Notes: generated from the letters alone by a model not told the origin. A DNA stretch of 50,685 nt from Saprospiraceae bacterium (GCA_022448995.1 JAKVCT010000007.1:1-50685), one strand, 5' to 3'. Numbered from the stretch's first letter, positions 9,006 to 17,985 are shown. A program made the numbers and translations.

Positions 9006-12000
9006 TTATCGCTTTCGTCTTCTAAGCATAAAAATCCCCAAAGCCAAAATTGCTAAACTCCCCCCTATATACCACCAAAGCCCTGATTCTTCTGACTTAG
9101 GACTCAATTTAATTTTAGAATAATCTCCTAATTGGACAAAACAAGCCCAAAGTGCAGGATGTGCTGAATGTGCATCAATTCTATCCAAAAAACTTAATTT
9201 TGCTTGACGAATAGCCTCATCTTTCTCCATTCCTTTATTCAAATTCTCATAAAACATTGGAATAATAATAGAACTTGATTCATCATTCAAATTCCAAAGC
9301 GTCATTAAAATACTGGGAATTCCTGCATACATAAAGCTACGACCAATACTCTCAATCCCCTCTCCTCTTTGATACTTTCCAATTCCTGTTTCACAAGCAG
9401 AAAGTACGACCAAGGCTGCTTGAAAATCCATTTGTTTCACTTCGTAAGCATACATAAAATTATCCTCTAAAGTATCTCCTATTTCTGTCATTGCCAAGCT
9501 AGAGAAATCTGCATTTCGACCATTGACAAGCCCATGCATCGCTAGATGTAGTACTCCAAAATTTCCGGCCTCTCGTTTAAAGTTTTGTTCATGCGCCCCT
9601 AATCCAGTATAGTATGCTCCATTATACACCTTGCTCAACTCGTTAATTTCTCTAATTGCTCCTGGCAAATCATTGAGACTAGCCCGTAATTGAATCTCTG
9701 CAGCATTGCGTCCCAAGGCCTTCAAATCTACTGCGGGCACACTCTGATAGGCCGCTGCCAAACCCAAAATCTGTCCATTAATGACATTAACTGTCTGGTT
9801 TCGCTGTTCTAACCATAATGTGCCAGAATAATTATAATTCAATCTAAACTTACGAATCAAATAAGGCAAGGTCTTAAAATTACAAGCTTCCCGCTTATCT
9901 ATTTGTGGTATTTCTTCTTGCAAGAAGACCTCAAAAGGTACATAGGCCATGTATCCATCTGGTATAATTACTAAACGTTTGTACTCTGGCAAAAGGTGAG
10001 GTTCTATAAAGATCTTGTAAAATTGGTGAGCAGGTGTTACAAAGTCATTGTAAGCTGCAATAGGATTGTCTTTTACAGCTTTGAGATTGGTAACCGTCTT
10101 AAAGAAATGCTTAATTTCTCGCTGATAAGCTGCGCTTTTTGGCGTTGCTTTGACATCTGCACCATTTTGTGTAATTGCAAAAGTATAGATATACTTTTCT
10201 CCTTCGAAATACTCTAGGAACAAACTCTCTGCATCTAATGATTTTTGAATATCAGCTAGAGTGGCGATGGTTGATTTATATTTTAAGCGCTTATATTTTG
10301 GATTCTCCTCAAATTCATGATTTAAAATATCCACTTCCTTAGACCATTCAAAAACATCAGCCTTCATTTTATCCACTCGCTTCTGATCCCCACGTAATCG
10401 TGCATCAACTCTTTGTTTCTTCCCCCAAGCAATCAATTTTTCTAGTTCTTCCTTTCTCGCAATCTTCTCTTTTGAAATTCCTGCTAGCTCTGCTGCACGT
10501 GTTTCTTGCAATTCGTCTAATAAGAGCATGGATTTACTTTGCTCTGCTAGCTGAAAAGCTTCTTCTAGGTATTTTCGATCACTCGTTTTTTCGTATAGAC
10601 GTACTGCTAAGGAGATTGCTCTTTCATAGATTGGTAAAGCATCTTTGGTTAGACGTTTAGCTTTAGATTGTTTAGAGCGAAAACTAGAACTCATTTGTTC
10701 TAGTGTGTAGGCTGCTAGGCTTGCAGTTTCATATACATCTTCTAGGCTTACATTTATACCTTCTACAGGATGTTGGAGGATGGAATCTAGAATTTCAGTT
10801 TTAATCTCTAAAGCTCTTAGTAGTTCTCCGTGATCTATTGCATCTATCTCTAACTTAGTAGGATTTAACACTAATTTTTGCTCATAACTATTTGATAAAC
10901 TTAGTGATTGTATGCATAACTGCATATTCTTCAAAGCACTTTTATAATTCTTTAGATTGTATTGAGTAATTCCTATATACCTAAGAACTCTTGCTGTTAA
11001 TATATTTTTTTCACCATATTTCTCAAGAGTTGTTTTCAAGGCTTGTTGATATTTTTTGTCAGCATCAACATATTTCTTTTGTTTTGCAAGAAGGACTCCA
11101 TATCTGAAATAAACATTTTCTAGTCTATATTTATTCCTTTTAGCGAGAAGTTCTGCTTCTTCTAATATTTGAATATTTTCGCCATAACTTGCATTATTAA
11201 CATCTACCAAATTATAGTAACAATTTATCAAATCTTTGTCAACCTGGTTCTTATCCTTTTCCCCTTTTTTTAATAAACTGATAGCACGTCTCAGATATTT
11301 TGTTGATTGAATATGGTTTCCATCATCAGCATAACATATACCTAAACTATATAAGGAAGCAGCTTTTTCTAATTCAGGTACATTTTCATTATTTAATGTC
11401 AAGTCTGCTACCTTCTTAAAATATTCTAAAGCAGTTACATAATCTCCCAAATTATTATAAATTGTTGCTAGATTATTATATGCATATACTAATCCCTCTA
11501 GAGTGTCTACTTCCTCCATATTTTCCATAATCTGTGCATCTCCAATAGCATACTCTAAAGCACGGGGATAATCTCCTAATTCCTGATATAAAGCACTTCC
11601 TATATTATACCAATTTCCTAAAGTTAATTCATCTATTTTAGATAGATCAATTTCCTTTTTAGGAACATATTCATAATGTTTGGCAGCACTCTCCAAATCA
11701 CCAAAATATGCATAGAAAATATAGGCTACAAAAGTTTGTGTAGCGATATAATTTTCCCAATCCTTATTCTTTCTAAAAATAGGTTCTAACTTATTATAAT
11801 AAGTATAAGCGGAATCTAAATTTTCATCATAAAAATAAGTTTGCATTTTGGCATCATAATATTTTGCCCATAATTTTTCCTCCCCTAATTGATTTAAGAT
11901 GGATTGTTTACTATCTATAGCTTGAATGCGATCCGAAGTGCCTAATTCTTCGTTCTCAATATGAGCTATCCAATACTTAGAGTAATACTTAGCCGCCTCA

Positions 12001-12203
12001 GTATAATTCTTTTGCTGCTCATAGAAATCAACAATATTAGTCATAGCAGTCGCCATAGCAGGATAATCTCCCTCCATTTCTTTGTTTTCAGCTTCTATCA
12101 TCCAAATTTTAAGGCTATCTACTAAGTCTTGTGCAGTACTAAGGTAAGTAGAGAGGGTAATCAAGGTAAGTATTAATAAGAATCGTCCAAAAAACATAGG
12201 CAC
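9006..12203 (-). CDS. TPR-CHAT protease, secreted and membrane-anchored
   Basis: 1065 aa. A signal peptide (1-25, ending STAQ) is followed by tandem TPR-like helices (about 60-460; for example YNNLATIYNNLGDYVTALEY), a helical linker, and a CHAT (caspase-HetF-associated) protease domain at about 720-1035. The catalytic dyad is visible: His890 in HLAMHG and Cys937 in LSACETG. A transmembrane helix (about 1045-1062) and an RRRKR tail finish the protein. Both TPR and CHAT domains therefore face the periplasm or cell surface, with an inner-membrane or sorting-type anchor. CHAT domains are caspase-like Cys proteases often controlled by fused sensor repeats; the target is unknown. No partner gene is adjacent. 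Confidence 0.9.
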   Translation of the reverse strand: MPMFFGRFLLILTLITLSTYLSTAQDLVDSLKIWMIEAENKEMEGDYPAMATAMTNIVDFYEQQKNYTEAAKYYSKYWIAHIENEELGTSDRIQAIDSKQSILNQLGEEKLWAKYYDAKMQTYFYDENLDSAYTYYNKLEPIFRKNKDWENYIATQTFVAYIFYAYFGDLESAAKHYEYVPKKEIDLSKIDELTLGNWYNIGSALYQELGDYPRALEYAIGDAQIMENMEEVDTLEGLVYAYNNLATIYNNLGDYVTALEYFKKVADLTLNNENVPELEKAASLYSLGICYADDGNHIQSTKYLRRAISLLKKGEKDKNQVDKDLINCYYNLVDVNNASYGENIQILEEAELLAKRNKYRLENVYFRYGVLLAKQKKYVDADKKYQQALKTTLEKYGEKNILTARVLRYIGITQYNLKNYKSALKNMQLCIQSLSLSNSYEQKLVLNPTKLEIDAIDHGELLRALEIKTEILDSILQHPVEGINVSLEDVYETASLAAYTLEQMSSSFRSKQSKAKRLTKDALPIYERAISLAVRLYEKTSDRKYLEEAFQLAEQSKSMLLLDELQETRAAELAGISKEKIARKEELEKLIAWGKKQRVDARLRGDQKRVDKMKADVFEWSKEVDILNHEFEENPKYKRLKYKSTIATLADIQKSLDAESLFLEYFEGEKYIYTFAITQNGADVKATPKSAAYQREIKHFFKTVTNLKAVKDNPIAAYNDFVTPAHQFYKIFIEPHLLPEYKRLVIIPDGYMAYVPFEVFLQEEIPQIDKREACNFKTLPYLIRKFRLNYNYSGTLWLEQRNQTVNVINGQILGLAAAYQSVPAVDLKALGRNAAEIQLRASLNDLPGAIREINELSKVYNGAYYTGLGAHEQNFKREAGNFGVLHLAMHGLVNGRNADFSSLAMTEIGDTLEDNFMYAYEVKQMDFQAALVVLSACETGIGKYQRGEGIESIGRSFMYAGIPSILMTLWNLNDESSSIIIPMFYENLNKGMEKDEAIRQAKLSFLDRIDAHSAHPALWACFVQLGDYSKIKLSPKSEESGLWWYIGGSLAILALGIFMLRRRKR

Positions 12204-12442
12204 TGCAGGATTATTAAGAAGTTAGTAAAATAGGAATCTTTATTGAATCAAATCCATAGATTTTGACCAGTTGAGACAGTCCAAAAGGTAAATACTGATT
12301 TTTCAAATTGAAATGTTATTTGGACTTATTTTCAACAGTTTACTTTTTTAAGACAAAACTCCTACGGATTTTTTATGAGCTTTCTTTGATACTTACTTGC
12401 TTTAGTACTCTATAAGGAACATTTTTTTGATCTTAATATTAT

Positions 12443-12557
12443 GACGGCGCATTAAAATGCGTCGCTGCAATTTGATATTTTTTATACCGATGCAAAATCG
12501 AAAACAGGGCTACAGCAGAGCTCTGCGAAGCTAACACCGAAGGGTTCTGCGAAGTTA
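12443..12557. repeat. Dispersed intergenic repeat, copy A
   Basis: The complement of 12443-12518 aligns with 41098-41172 at roughly 64 of 76 positions (hand alignment), including a long identical block GTATAAAAAATATCAAATTG. It ends in a hairpin CGCATT-AA-AATGCG (12448-12461), which is weaker but still partly paired in the other copy. The adjoining 12521-12557 (GCGAAGCTAACACCGAAGGG plus flank) matches the other repeat module seen at 21832, 40996 and 44438. Confidence 0.65.
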
Positions 12558-12754
12558 CCCCTCCGTCAAAGAACATCTAAAAACATTTATTACAGACGAC
12601 TTAATTTTTGTATCGATGAACCAATATAAGATTCTATGAAATTATTTGCTTATCTAAGTTACAGAGTATTTAGGGTTGGCCATAAAGATATAAAATTCTA
12701 TTTAGATTTGACCATTTGGGGACTAAACTTCCTTTCCAATAGACTCCTCTACCA

Positions 12755-12796
12755 ATAAGAGAGGGGGCTGTCCCAAAAGACAGCCCCCTCTCTTAT
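12755..12796 (-). terminator. Rho-independent-type terminator hairpin
   Basis: An 18-bp perfect stem: ATAAGAGAGGGGGCTGTC (12755-12772), loop CCAAAA, then the exact complement (12779-12796). It lies 30 bp past the stop of the minus-strand gene at 12826. The T-run is poor, but stem strength and position support transcription termination. Confidence 0.75.
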
Positions 12797-12825
12797 ACAT
12801 TTAAGCAAACAGGAATTTCCTAGAA

Positions 12826-13200
12826 TTATCCTAGTAAATCTGTTTCATCGTCTGGATCTTCTACCATAACCTCTTGATCCGTAGGTACCCCCAAAACATT
12901 ACCATTTCCATCTTTCATGGTTGCTGTCACATTGTAGCTTGCATCGATTGGATCACCATCAAAGGTTTCTGGTTTGTAGACAAAGCGTGATTTTTTACGC
13001 TCTTCTACATATTTTACGAATCCACAATTCACTGGGTTTTGTACGGGATCTGGTCCTTCAAAGGGGTCATTGAATTGAACTTCTACTTCTTTTACCTGTT
13101 GATTTGTATCATCTTTCACCACTACTATTATTTTGTATTCACTGGGTTTTCCTGTTGGACGTATACGGATGCGTTTGATTTTTCCACCAAATTCTGCCAT
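12826..13200 (-). CDS. Small acidic protein of unknown function
   Basis: 124 aa with no signal peptide or membrane segment. The composition and alternating pattern (KIKRIRIRP, YKIIVVVKDD, KEVEVQFND, YNVTATMKDG) suggest a compact beta-sandwich, and the tail is acidic (VEDPDDETDLLG). I do not recognise a family. It has its own strong terminator and a 405-bp AT-rich upstream region, so it is probably a single-gene transcript. A small cytoplasmic, secreted or effector-like protein are all possible. Codon use resembles the neighbours, and the length and consistent strand context support a real gene. Confidence 0.6.
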   Translation of the reverse strand: MAEFGGKIKRIRIRPTGKPSEYKIIVVVKDDTNQQVKEVEVQFNDPFEGPDPVQNPVNCGFVKYVEERKKSRFVYKPETFDGDPIDASYNVTATMKDGNGNVLGVPTDQEVMVEDPDDETDLLG

Positions 13201-13605
13201 GATCTATGGGTTTTGGATAGGCTATAGGTTGTGTTCTTAGTCAGTGTGTACCTTGTGCCTATGGTTTAAATAAATAAAATATTTTGTGTTTACTTGATCT
13301 TGTCATATCTTATTTTGTATGACGACTACAATTTATATTTTTTTTAGAGTAAACGTTACCTTTTCCCCTAAAAAAAACAAACACTACTGTGACATCCTAA
13401 AAAACAAATAAAACTAAAAAATAGCTATATATCATAGTTTCATAAAAACTGTATATCAGCTCTATTATACTATAAAATCTACATATTTACTTATTTAGTA
13501 AACATAATAACTTGACATTTTTTTCAGTTTTTTGGTCAAAAAAAAAGCTAAAAAATATTTTTTTTAATAAATACCTAAGTTTTTCTTAACAAAAAAGAAA
13601 GGCTT
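13201..13605. other. AT-rich intergenic region
   Basis: 405 bp between rlmH (ends at 13606) and the start of the small acidic protein gene at 13200. It is extremely A/T-rich, with several A/T tracts (around 13339-13350, 13370-13378 and 13540-13565). I see no ORF, repeat or convincing hairpin. It should contain the promoter of the 12826-13200 gene and the end of the rlmH transcript. Confidence 0.5.
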
Positions 13606-14079
13606 TTACTCATGGTGGTAAGGTAAGTTGTGAAGAATAGCCATAGCACGGTAAATCTGTTCAATGACAAATAAACGTACCATTTGGTGTGAAAAAGTCA
13701 TTTTAGACAAAGAGATTTTCGCATTGGCTCTATTGTAGACTTCTTTCGAAAAACCATAGGCTCCCCCAATCAAAAAAACAATGCGCTTACTGCTGCGTTG
13801 CAGCAGTTGCTCCATATATGTCGCAAATTCGAGTGAAGAAAACTGCTTGCCCCGCTCATCCAATAAGATCAGCCAATCATCCTTTTGCAGTTTCTTCAAA
13901 ATGGCTTCGCCTTCCTTTTGCTTGATCTCCTCTTCGGAGCGCTTTTTCCGATTTTTCAAATCGGGAATAACATTCATACTAAAGGAAAGGTAATGCTTCA
14001 AGCGTTTTTCGTAAATCTGTACCCCTTCCTTTATATAATCAAAACTGGTGTTCCCTAGCAACCATAATTCTACTTTCAT
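13606..14079 (-). CDS. rlmH: 23S rRNA (pseudouridine1915-N3)-methyltransferase RlmH
   Basis: 157 aa, the usual RlmH length. It methylates pseudouridine 1915 in helix 69 of 23S rRNA using SAM. SPOUT-fold motifs are clear: LLDERG (72-77), FLIGGAYGF (102-110), SLSKMTFSHQMVR (123-135) and the C-terminal PYHH (153-156). The frame is open to 14157, but the family N-terminus (MKVELWLLGN) starts at Met 14079. The 26 extra codons would run through a long palindrome (14097-14152), so the later start is chosen. The catalytic and SAM-binding residues appear intact. Confidence 0.95.
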   Translation of the reverse strand: MKVELWLLGNTSFDYIKEGVQIYEKRLKHYLSFSMNVIPDLKNRKKRSEEEIKQKEGEAILKKLQKDDWLILLDERGKQFSSLEFATYMEQLLQRSSKRIVFLIGGAYGFSKEVYNRANAKISLSKMTFSHQMVRLFVIEQIYRAMAILHNLPYHHE

Positions 14080-14096
14080 AGCACTGGAGTTTAAAA

Positions 14097-14152
14097 AATA
14101 AAGTCTATAAACCTCGTAGATTTTAAAACCTACGAGGTTTATAGACTTTATT
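14097..14152. terminator. Long palindrome with AAACCTCG core, likely terminator of the hbd gene
   Basis: Arms of 23 bp (14097-14119 and 14130-14152) are perfectly complementary around a 10-nt loop, with core AAACCTCGTAG / CTACGAGGTTT. It lies 22 bp past the stop of the minus-strand dehydrogenase gene and just upstream of rlmH. The core is shared with the palindrome at 47111-47153, so besides terminating transcription it may belong to a repeated palindrome family. Confidence 0.75.
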
Positions 14153-14173
14153 TTCAATCTTTTATCTTATTAT

Positions 14174-15064
14174 TTATTTTGCAAATTGTGGCGCTAAGAC
14201 CAACTCTTTGCTTCCTTTAGTATAGGTATAAAATCCTTCACCAGATTTACGTCCTTTCTTACCCGCAGTCACCATATTTACTAACAATGGACAAGGAGCA
14301 TATTTTGGATTACCAAAACCATCATGCAATACACGCAAGATAGACAAGCAAACATCCAAACCAATGAAATCAGCTAGTTGCAAAGGTCCCATCGGATGCG
14401 CCATTCCTAGCTTCATTACTGTATCTATCTCCATTACACCAGCAACCCCTTCATACAAAGTATAAATTGCTTCATTGATCATTGGCATCAAGATACGATT
14501 GGCTACAAAACCAGGATAATCATTCACCTCTACAGGTACTTTACCTAAGGTTTTCGACAATTCCATAATGGTTGCTGTAGTTGTATCCGAAGTAGCATAA
14601 CCACGGATTACCTCTATTAACTTCATCACAGGAACAGGATTCATAAAGTGCATTCCGATCACTAGTTCTGGACGACTCGTCACCGCTGCAATCTGTGTAA
14701 TCGAAATAGAAGAAGTATTTGTAGCTAGAATAGCCCCTTCAGGAGCAGCTTCGTCCATCTGCTTGAAGATTTTCAGCTTCAAGTCTACATTTTCAGTAGC
14801 TGCTTCTACCACTAAATCAGCATCTTTAGCTGCAGCAGTCAGATCCTGCGAAGTTGTGATATTAGCCAACGTTGCTGTTTTCTCTGCTTCCGCAATTTTC
14901 TCCTTCTTCACCATTCTATCCAAATTCTTAGCAATAGTTGCCAAAGCACGTTCCAGAGCAGCTGCTGAAATATCAACTAGTTTTACTTGAAAACCCTTCA
15001 TGGCAAAGACATGAGCAATTCCATTTCCCATTGTTCCCGCACCAACAACAACAATATTTTTCAT
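14174..15064 (-). CDS. hbd: 3-hydroxybutyryl-CoA dehydrogenase
   Basis: 296 aa, single-domain short 3-hydroxyacyl-CoA dehydrogenase. It interconverts (S)-3-hydroxybutyryl-CoA and acetoacetyl-CoA with NAD(P)H. The Rossmann motif GAGTMG is at 8-13 with the cofactor-ribose acidic residue at Asp31. NTSSISI is at about 116-122, and His139 in GMHFMNPVP pairs with Glu151 as the catalytic dyad. The C-terminal part carries the GMAHPMGPLQLADFIGLD and RKSGEGFYTY motifs. It is a stand-alone enzyme, not the FadB fusion, and no other fatty-acid or butyrate gene is adjacent. hbd/fadB2-like is the best guess for the symbol. It is followed by a strong palindrome terminator. Confidence 0.92.
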   Translation of the reverse strand: MKNIVVVGAGTMGNGIAHVFAMKGFQVKLVDISAAALERALATIAKNLDRMVKKEKIAEAEKTATLANITTSQDLTAAAKDADLVVEAATENVDLKLKIFKQMDEAAPEGAILATNTSSISITQIAAVTSRPELVIGMHFMNPVPVMKLIEVIRGYATSDTTTATIMELSKTLGKVPVEVNDYPGFVANRILMPMINEAIYTLYEGVAGVMEIDTVMKLGMAHPMGPLQLADFIGLDVCLSILRVLHDGFGNPKYAPCPLLVNMVTAGKKGRKSGEGFYTYTKGSKELVLAPQFAK

Positions 15065-15144
15065 ACTTTTTTAAAATTTTATTAATTGTAACATTTAATT
15101 ATTAAGAGACTTTTTATTCAAAAGTCAAAAGTATTGTTCATCCT

Positions 15145-16179
15145 TTAATTCAGCTTATGAGGCAATGCTGCTCCCCCCCACTCTACAACTGTAAACCCTT
15201 TGCGTTCAACCTTTTGCAAAACCTGTTCTTTCAGCTCAGTAGGCTTATCAAGTTCCTGATACAACATAAAAATACGAATTAAACTTTCTGGTTTAGGCTC
15301 TATCTGCATTTGTGCAAAATCTTCATAAGCTGCTTGCGCAAAATGAATAAAATTATAGTCGTTTTTCTCCAATTTTGGTAACCAATAAACCATAAATTCA
15401 TTCAGCTCCTTGCGATTGAGCCCCAAGATAGTTAATTTTTCTTCTAAAAATGCACTTGCCTCCTCTCCTTTTACAACAAAGCCTTCTTGGCAATCAAAAT
15501 CATAATTGGTTGCGCCTTCCCAGTACAAAGCATAATAAGATTTACCTGTTTTAGGATCAAGTAATTCTCCATTAGGTTTGGCTTGAACAGACCAACCCTC
15601 ACCTTCTGGATAACGGGGATAAGTATGTACCAACTTACCTTGCCTGAGTTTCATTTTGACATTAATCAACTGCTCTTTTTCAGGATATAAATAAATGATG
15701 GGTTTGTATACTTGATAATCTCCTGGATCGACTGTTGGTGCTTGATTTTCTTCCGATTCTATCACATTATTTTCATAGATAACTGTTTGAATTAGACCAC
15801 TTGAATAATTGTAAGTAGCTTTTCCATTACGCTTTCCTTTCAAGAAAGCAATAGAATAATCTCTCAACATTCGATAAGGATAAGCACTCAATGTTCCTGT
15901 AAATTTTTTCCCATTGATCTTCAATTTACGTTTAGGATTTTTGGTATAAATAGAATCCTCTATCAATGCCATCATCCACGGCATATTGGAAGCTGTGCTA
16001 TCTGCTGTTAATCGAACCATGCCATCTTTTGGCTTCTTATACTTCTTAATCTTGATCTTTAGTTTTTTAGCATCAAATGTCCAGTCTTTATATTCTACTT
16101 CAAGTTCATAGGCATCCTGAGCATACATAATTTGAAATGAAAAGGAGATTAAGAGAAATGCTATGAGTATATTTTTCAT
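15145..16179 (-). CDS. Secreted protein of unknown function with a conserved KPIIYLYP-type domain
   Basis: 344 aa. The signal peptide (1-20, ending MYAQ) indicates export to the periplasm or surface. Residues about 22-150 are lysine-rich beta-like sequence. From about 157 a distinct domain starts with KPIIYLYPEKEQ, followed by HTYPRYPEGEGWSV, YYALYWEGATNYDF, GFVVKGEEASAFLEEKL, EFMVYWLPKLEKNDYNFIHF and a final IRIFMLYQEL segment. The strongly patterned aromatic residues point to a genuine conserved domain that I remember only as uncharacterised. I make no functional claim. It sits between hbd and tig on the same strand, but with its own gaps. Confidence 0.7.
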   Translation of the reverse strand: MKNILIAFLLISFSFQIMYAQDAYELEVEYKDWTFDAKKLKIKIKKYKKPKDGMVRLTADSTASNMPWMMALIEDSIYTKNPKRKLKINGKKFTGTLSAYPYRMLRDYSIAFLKGKRNGKATYNYSSGLIQTVIYENNVIESEENQAPTVDPGDYQVYKPIIYLYPEKEQLINVKMKLRQGKLVHTYPRYPEGEGWSVQAKPNGELLDPKTGKSYYALYWEGATNYDFDCQEGFVVKGEEASAFLEEKLTILGLNRKELNEFMVYWLPKLEKNDYNFIHFAQAAYEDFAQMQIEPKPESLIRIFMLYQELDKPTELKEQVLQKVERKGFTVVEWGGAALPHKLN

Positions 16180-16257
16180 GGCTGTGGGGTTGATTTTAAT
16201 AAAATAAGAGCTTGTCTAAGCAATAGTTCAAGTTACGAATAGTTATAAACTAGACCT

Positions 16258-16295
16258 AAAAAAAGCCCATAAATCCATTTAGATTTACAGGCTTA
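16258..16295 (-). terminator. Rho-independent terminator of tig
   Basis: On the minus strand AAGCCTGTAAATC pairs with GATTTATGGGCTT around a 6-nt loop and is followed by a run of T residues (the A-run at 16258-16265 on the plus strand). It lies about 30 bp after the trigger-factor stop, a textbook position. Confidence 0.8.
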
Positions 16296-16326
16296 GTATA
16301 TTCTATCACTGATGACTCAGCAAATC

Positions 16327-17745
16327 TTATGCTTCTTCAGTAGTTTCTTCTTCTGCTACAACTTCTTCTTCTTGAGTTGCTTCTTGTTCAGCTTTTATTT
16401 TAGCTTCAAACTCCTCTTTAGTTACTGCGATCATGTCCTTACCAACTAACTCTGCAACATGCTCTAATACACGCTCATTCAAGAGGTTTTCAAAGTGCTT
16501 GCGTACAACGTTCTCATCCTCCATTGACTTATCTACCATTTGATTAATCATTGGATTGAATGGCTCCATTTGATAGTTCAAATAACGTAAGATCTCTCCA
16601 CGTACCGTGTTTGATATATCTTGACGAGTTACCTCTATTTCATTCTCATTAGCAACCTTATCGCGGATCAAAGACCAGCGTGTTGCTGTTGCGAAATCAG
16701 CATATTCTGCCTCAATTACATCAGCTTTTACTTTATTAGTATCTACCAACCACTCTTTCAAGAATGCATCAGGTAATTCAAAGTTGTTCAAGTCCATCAA
16801 TGATTTGTGTACTACACCGTAAAATTGACGACGGCTTTGCTGACGGTAAGCCTTGTAGATTTCATCACGTAAACGCTCCTCAAAAGCTTCTACAGTAGTG
16901 ATTGGCTCTTCCTCATTAGGGAAAACCTTTTGGAATAAAGCTTCATTCAATTCACCTCTCTTCACACGTTGTATATGCTTAATCGTCATGCGGAAAGTAG
17001 AGTTGATTTCTTGCTCCTCAGGAATATCTAAGATAAATTTGTGTACACGCTTTTTATCACCTGTTTCCAAACCATATACATCTACATCAAAGCTATCCTC
17101 TACGGTTGCTGTATATAGTTGGTCTTTCAATTCTGCATCAGGAATTTGACGAACCAATAAGTGTGCACGCTCTTTGCTTACACCACCTTCTTTGATCTCT
17201 CCATTTTCCATTTCTTCTAGATCCACCAAGATCACATCCTCATCGCGAATATCCATTACATTCTCTTCAAAACCTTCCCCAAAACGCTTTTGGATTTGGT
17301 CTTTCTCTTCATTCAACATCTCATCAGTTACGGTGATATCGTAGAAAGGCAATACATTATCAGCATCCATACCTTGTATATCAAACTCAGGAATTAAACC
17401 TAATTTGAAACGGAAGTTATAGTCTTGTGGTTTATTGATGTCAAAGCGGATACCTTCATCACGAATTGGCATTGGGTCACCCAAAAATCCAATTTTCTCT
17501 TCTTTAAAATAATTATCTAGCTCTTTATTAACTCTTTCATTGATTTTTTCTACCAAAACGTTAGTACCAAACTTACGTTTAATCATCCCCATAGGAACAT
17601 TTCCTTGACGGAAACCTTTGATTTGTACCTTTTTGCGGTAATCTTTCAATTGCTTATTCACCTCAGGAAGATAATCTGATGTAGGTAACTCTACAGTGAT
17701 GATCGTATTTAACGCATCCAAATCTTCTCTAGTTACAGTAGGCAT
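16327..17745 (-). CDS. tig: Trigger factor
   Basis: 472 aa ribosome-associated chaperone that receives nascent chains at the exit tunnel. The ribosome-binding signature appears as KGFRQGNVP (43-51), followed by KRKFG (56-60). The middle (about 155-250) fits the divergent FKBP-like domain of Bacteroidota, and the C-terminal part is the helical chaperone domain with an acidic EEE-rich tail. Length and domain order are normal. A terminator follows, and tRNA-Leu lies about 160 bp upstream on the same strand. Confidence 0.93.
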   Translation of the reverse strand: MPTVTREDLDALNTIITVELPTSDYLPEVNKQLKDYRKKVQIKGFRQGNVPMGMIKRKFGTNVLVEKINERVNKELDNYFKEEKIGFLGDPMPIRDEGIRFDINKPQDYNFRFKLGLIPEFDIQGMDADNVLPFYDITVTDEMLNEEKDQIQKRFGEGFEENVMDIRDEDVILVDLEEMENGEIKEGGVSKERAHLLVRQIPDAELKDQLYTATVEDSFDVDVYGLETGDKKRVHKFILDIPEEQEINSTFRMTIKHIQRVKRGELNEALFQKVFPNEEEPITTVEAFEERLRDEIYKAYRQQSRRQFYGVVHKSLMDLNNFELPDAFLKEWLVDTNKVKADVIEAEYADFATATRWSLIRDKVANENEIEVTRQDISNTVRGEILRYLNYQMEPFNPMINQMVDKSMEDENVVRKHFENLLNERVLEHVAELVGKDMIAVTKEEFEAKIKAEQEATQEEEVVAEEETTEEA

Positions 17746-17903
17746 ATTGTATATAAAATTTAGAGTTAATGTGTAAAAAAGTTATTGCAACTTACATTGG
17801 GAAAAACAAGAGTAGTCCCCAAAAAATGAAAGTGCAAGTTGCGAATCAGCCGAAGCTTTGTAGATTCCTCAACTTGCACTTCTAAGTGCTCATTGTTATT
17901 GAG

Positions 17904-17985
17904 TGCGGGTAGAGAGACTCGAACTCACACGCCTTGCGGCACTAGATCCTAAGTCTAGCGCGTCTACCAATTCCGCCATACCCGC
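17904..17985 (-). tRNA. tRNA-Leu (anticodon UAG)
   Basis: The minus strand reads GCGGGTA...TACCCGC, a perfect 7-bp acceptor stem with discriminator A. The anticodon arm CTAGA-CTTAGGA-TCTAG places TAG at positions 34-36, giving Leu (CUA/CUG). A long variable arm (TGCCGCAAGGCG) confirms a class II tRNA. The T arm contains GTTCGAG. CCA is not encoded. 82 nt. Confidence 0.95.

Larger units (their letters stand above)
12204..12825. other. Intergenic region carrying repeat copy A and a terminator
   Basis: 622 bp between the TPR-CHAT start and the end of the next minus-strand gene. It contains AGTCCAAA and its complement TTTGGACT (about 12278-12325), the modular dispersed repeat (12443-12557), its TTACAGA module (12654-12672), and a strong terminator hairpin (12755-12796). 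I see no convincing ORF. The promoter for the TPR-CHAT gene should lie in the first ~200 bp above 12203. Confidence 0.5.

Noticed and set aside
12443..12557. Rho-independent terminator reading of the CGCATT hairpin
   Set aside because: The hairpin is part of a repeat that recurs elsewhere in gene-free DNA and has no T-run in the right place.
14080..14157. 26-residue N-terminal extension of RlmH
   Set aside because: It would read through the 14097-14152 palindrome and does not match the RlmH family start; MKVELWLLGN at 14079 does.
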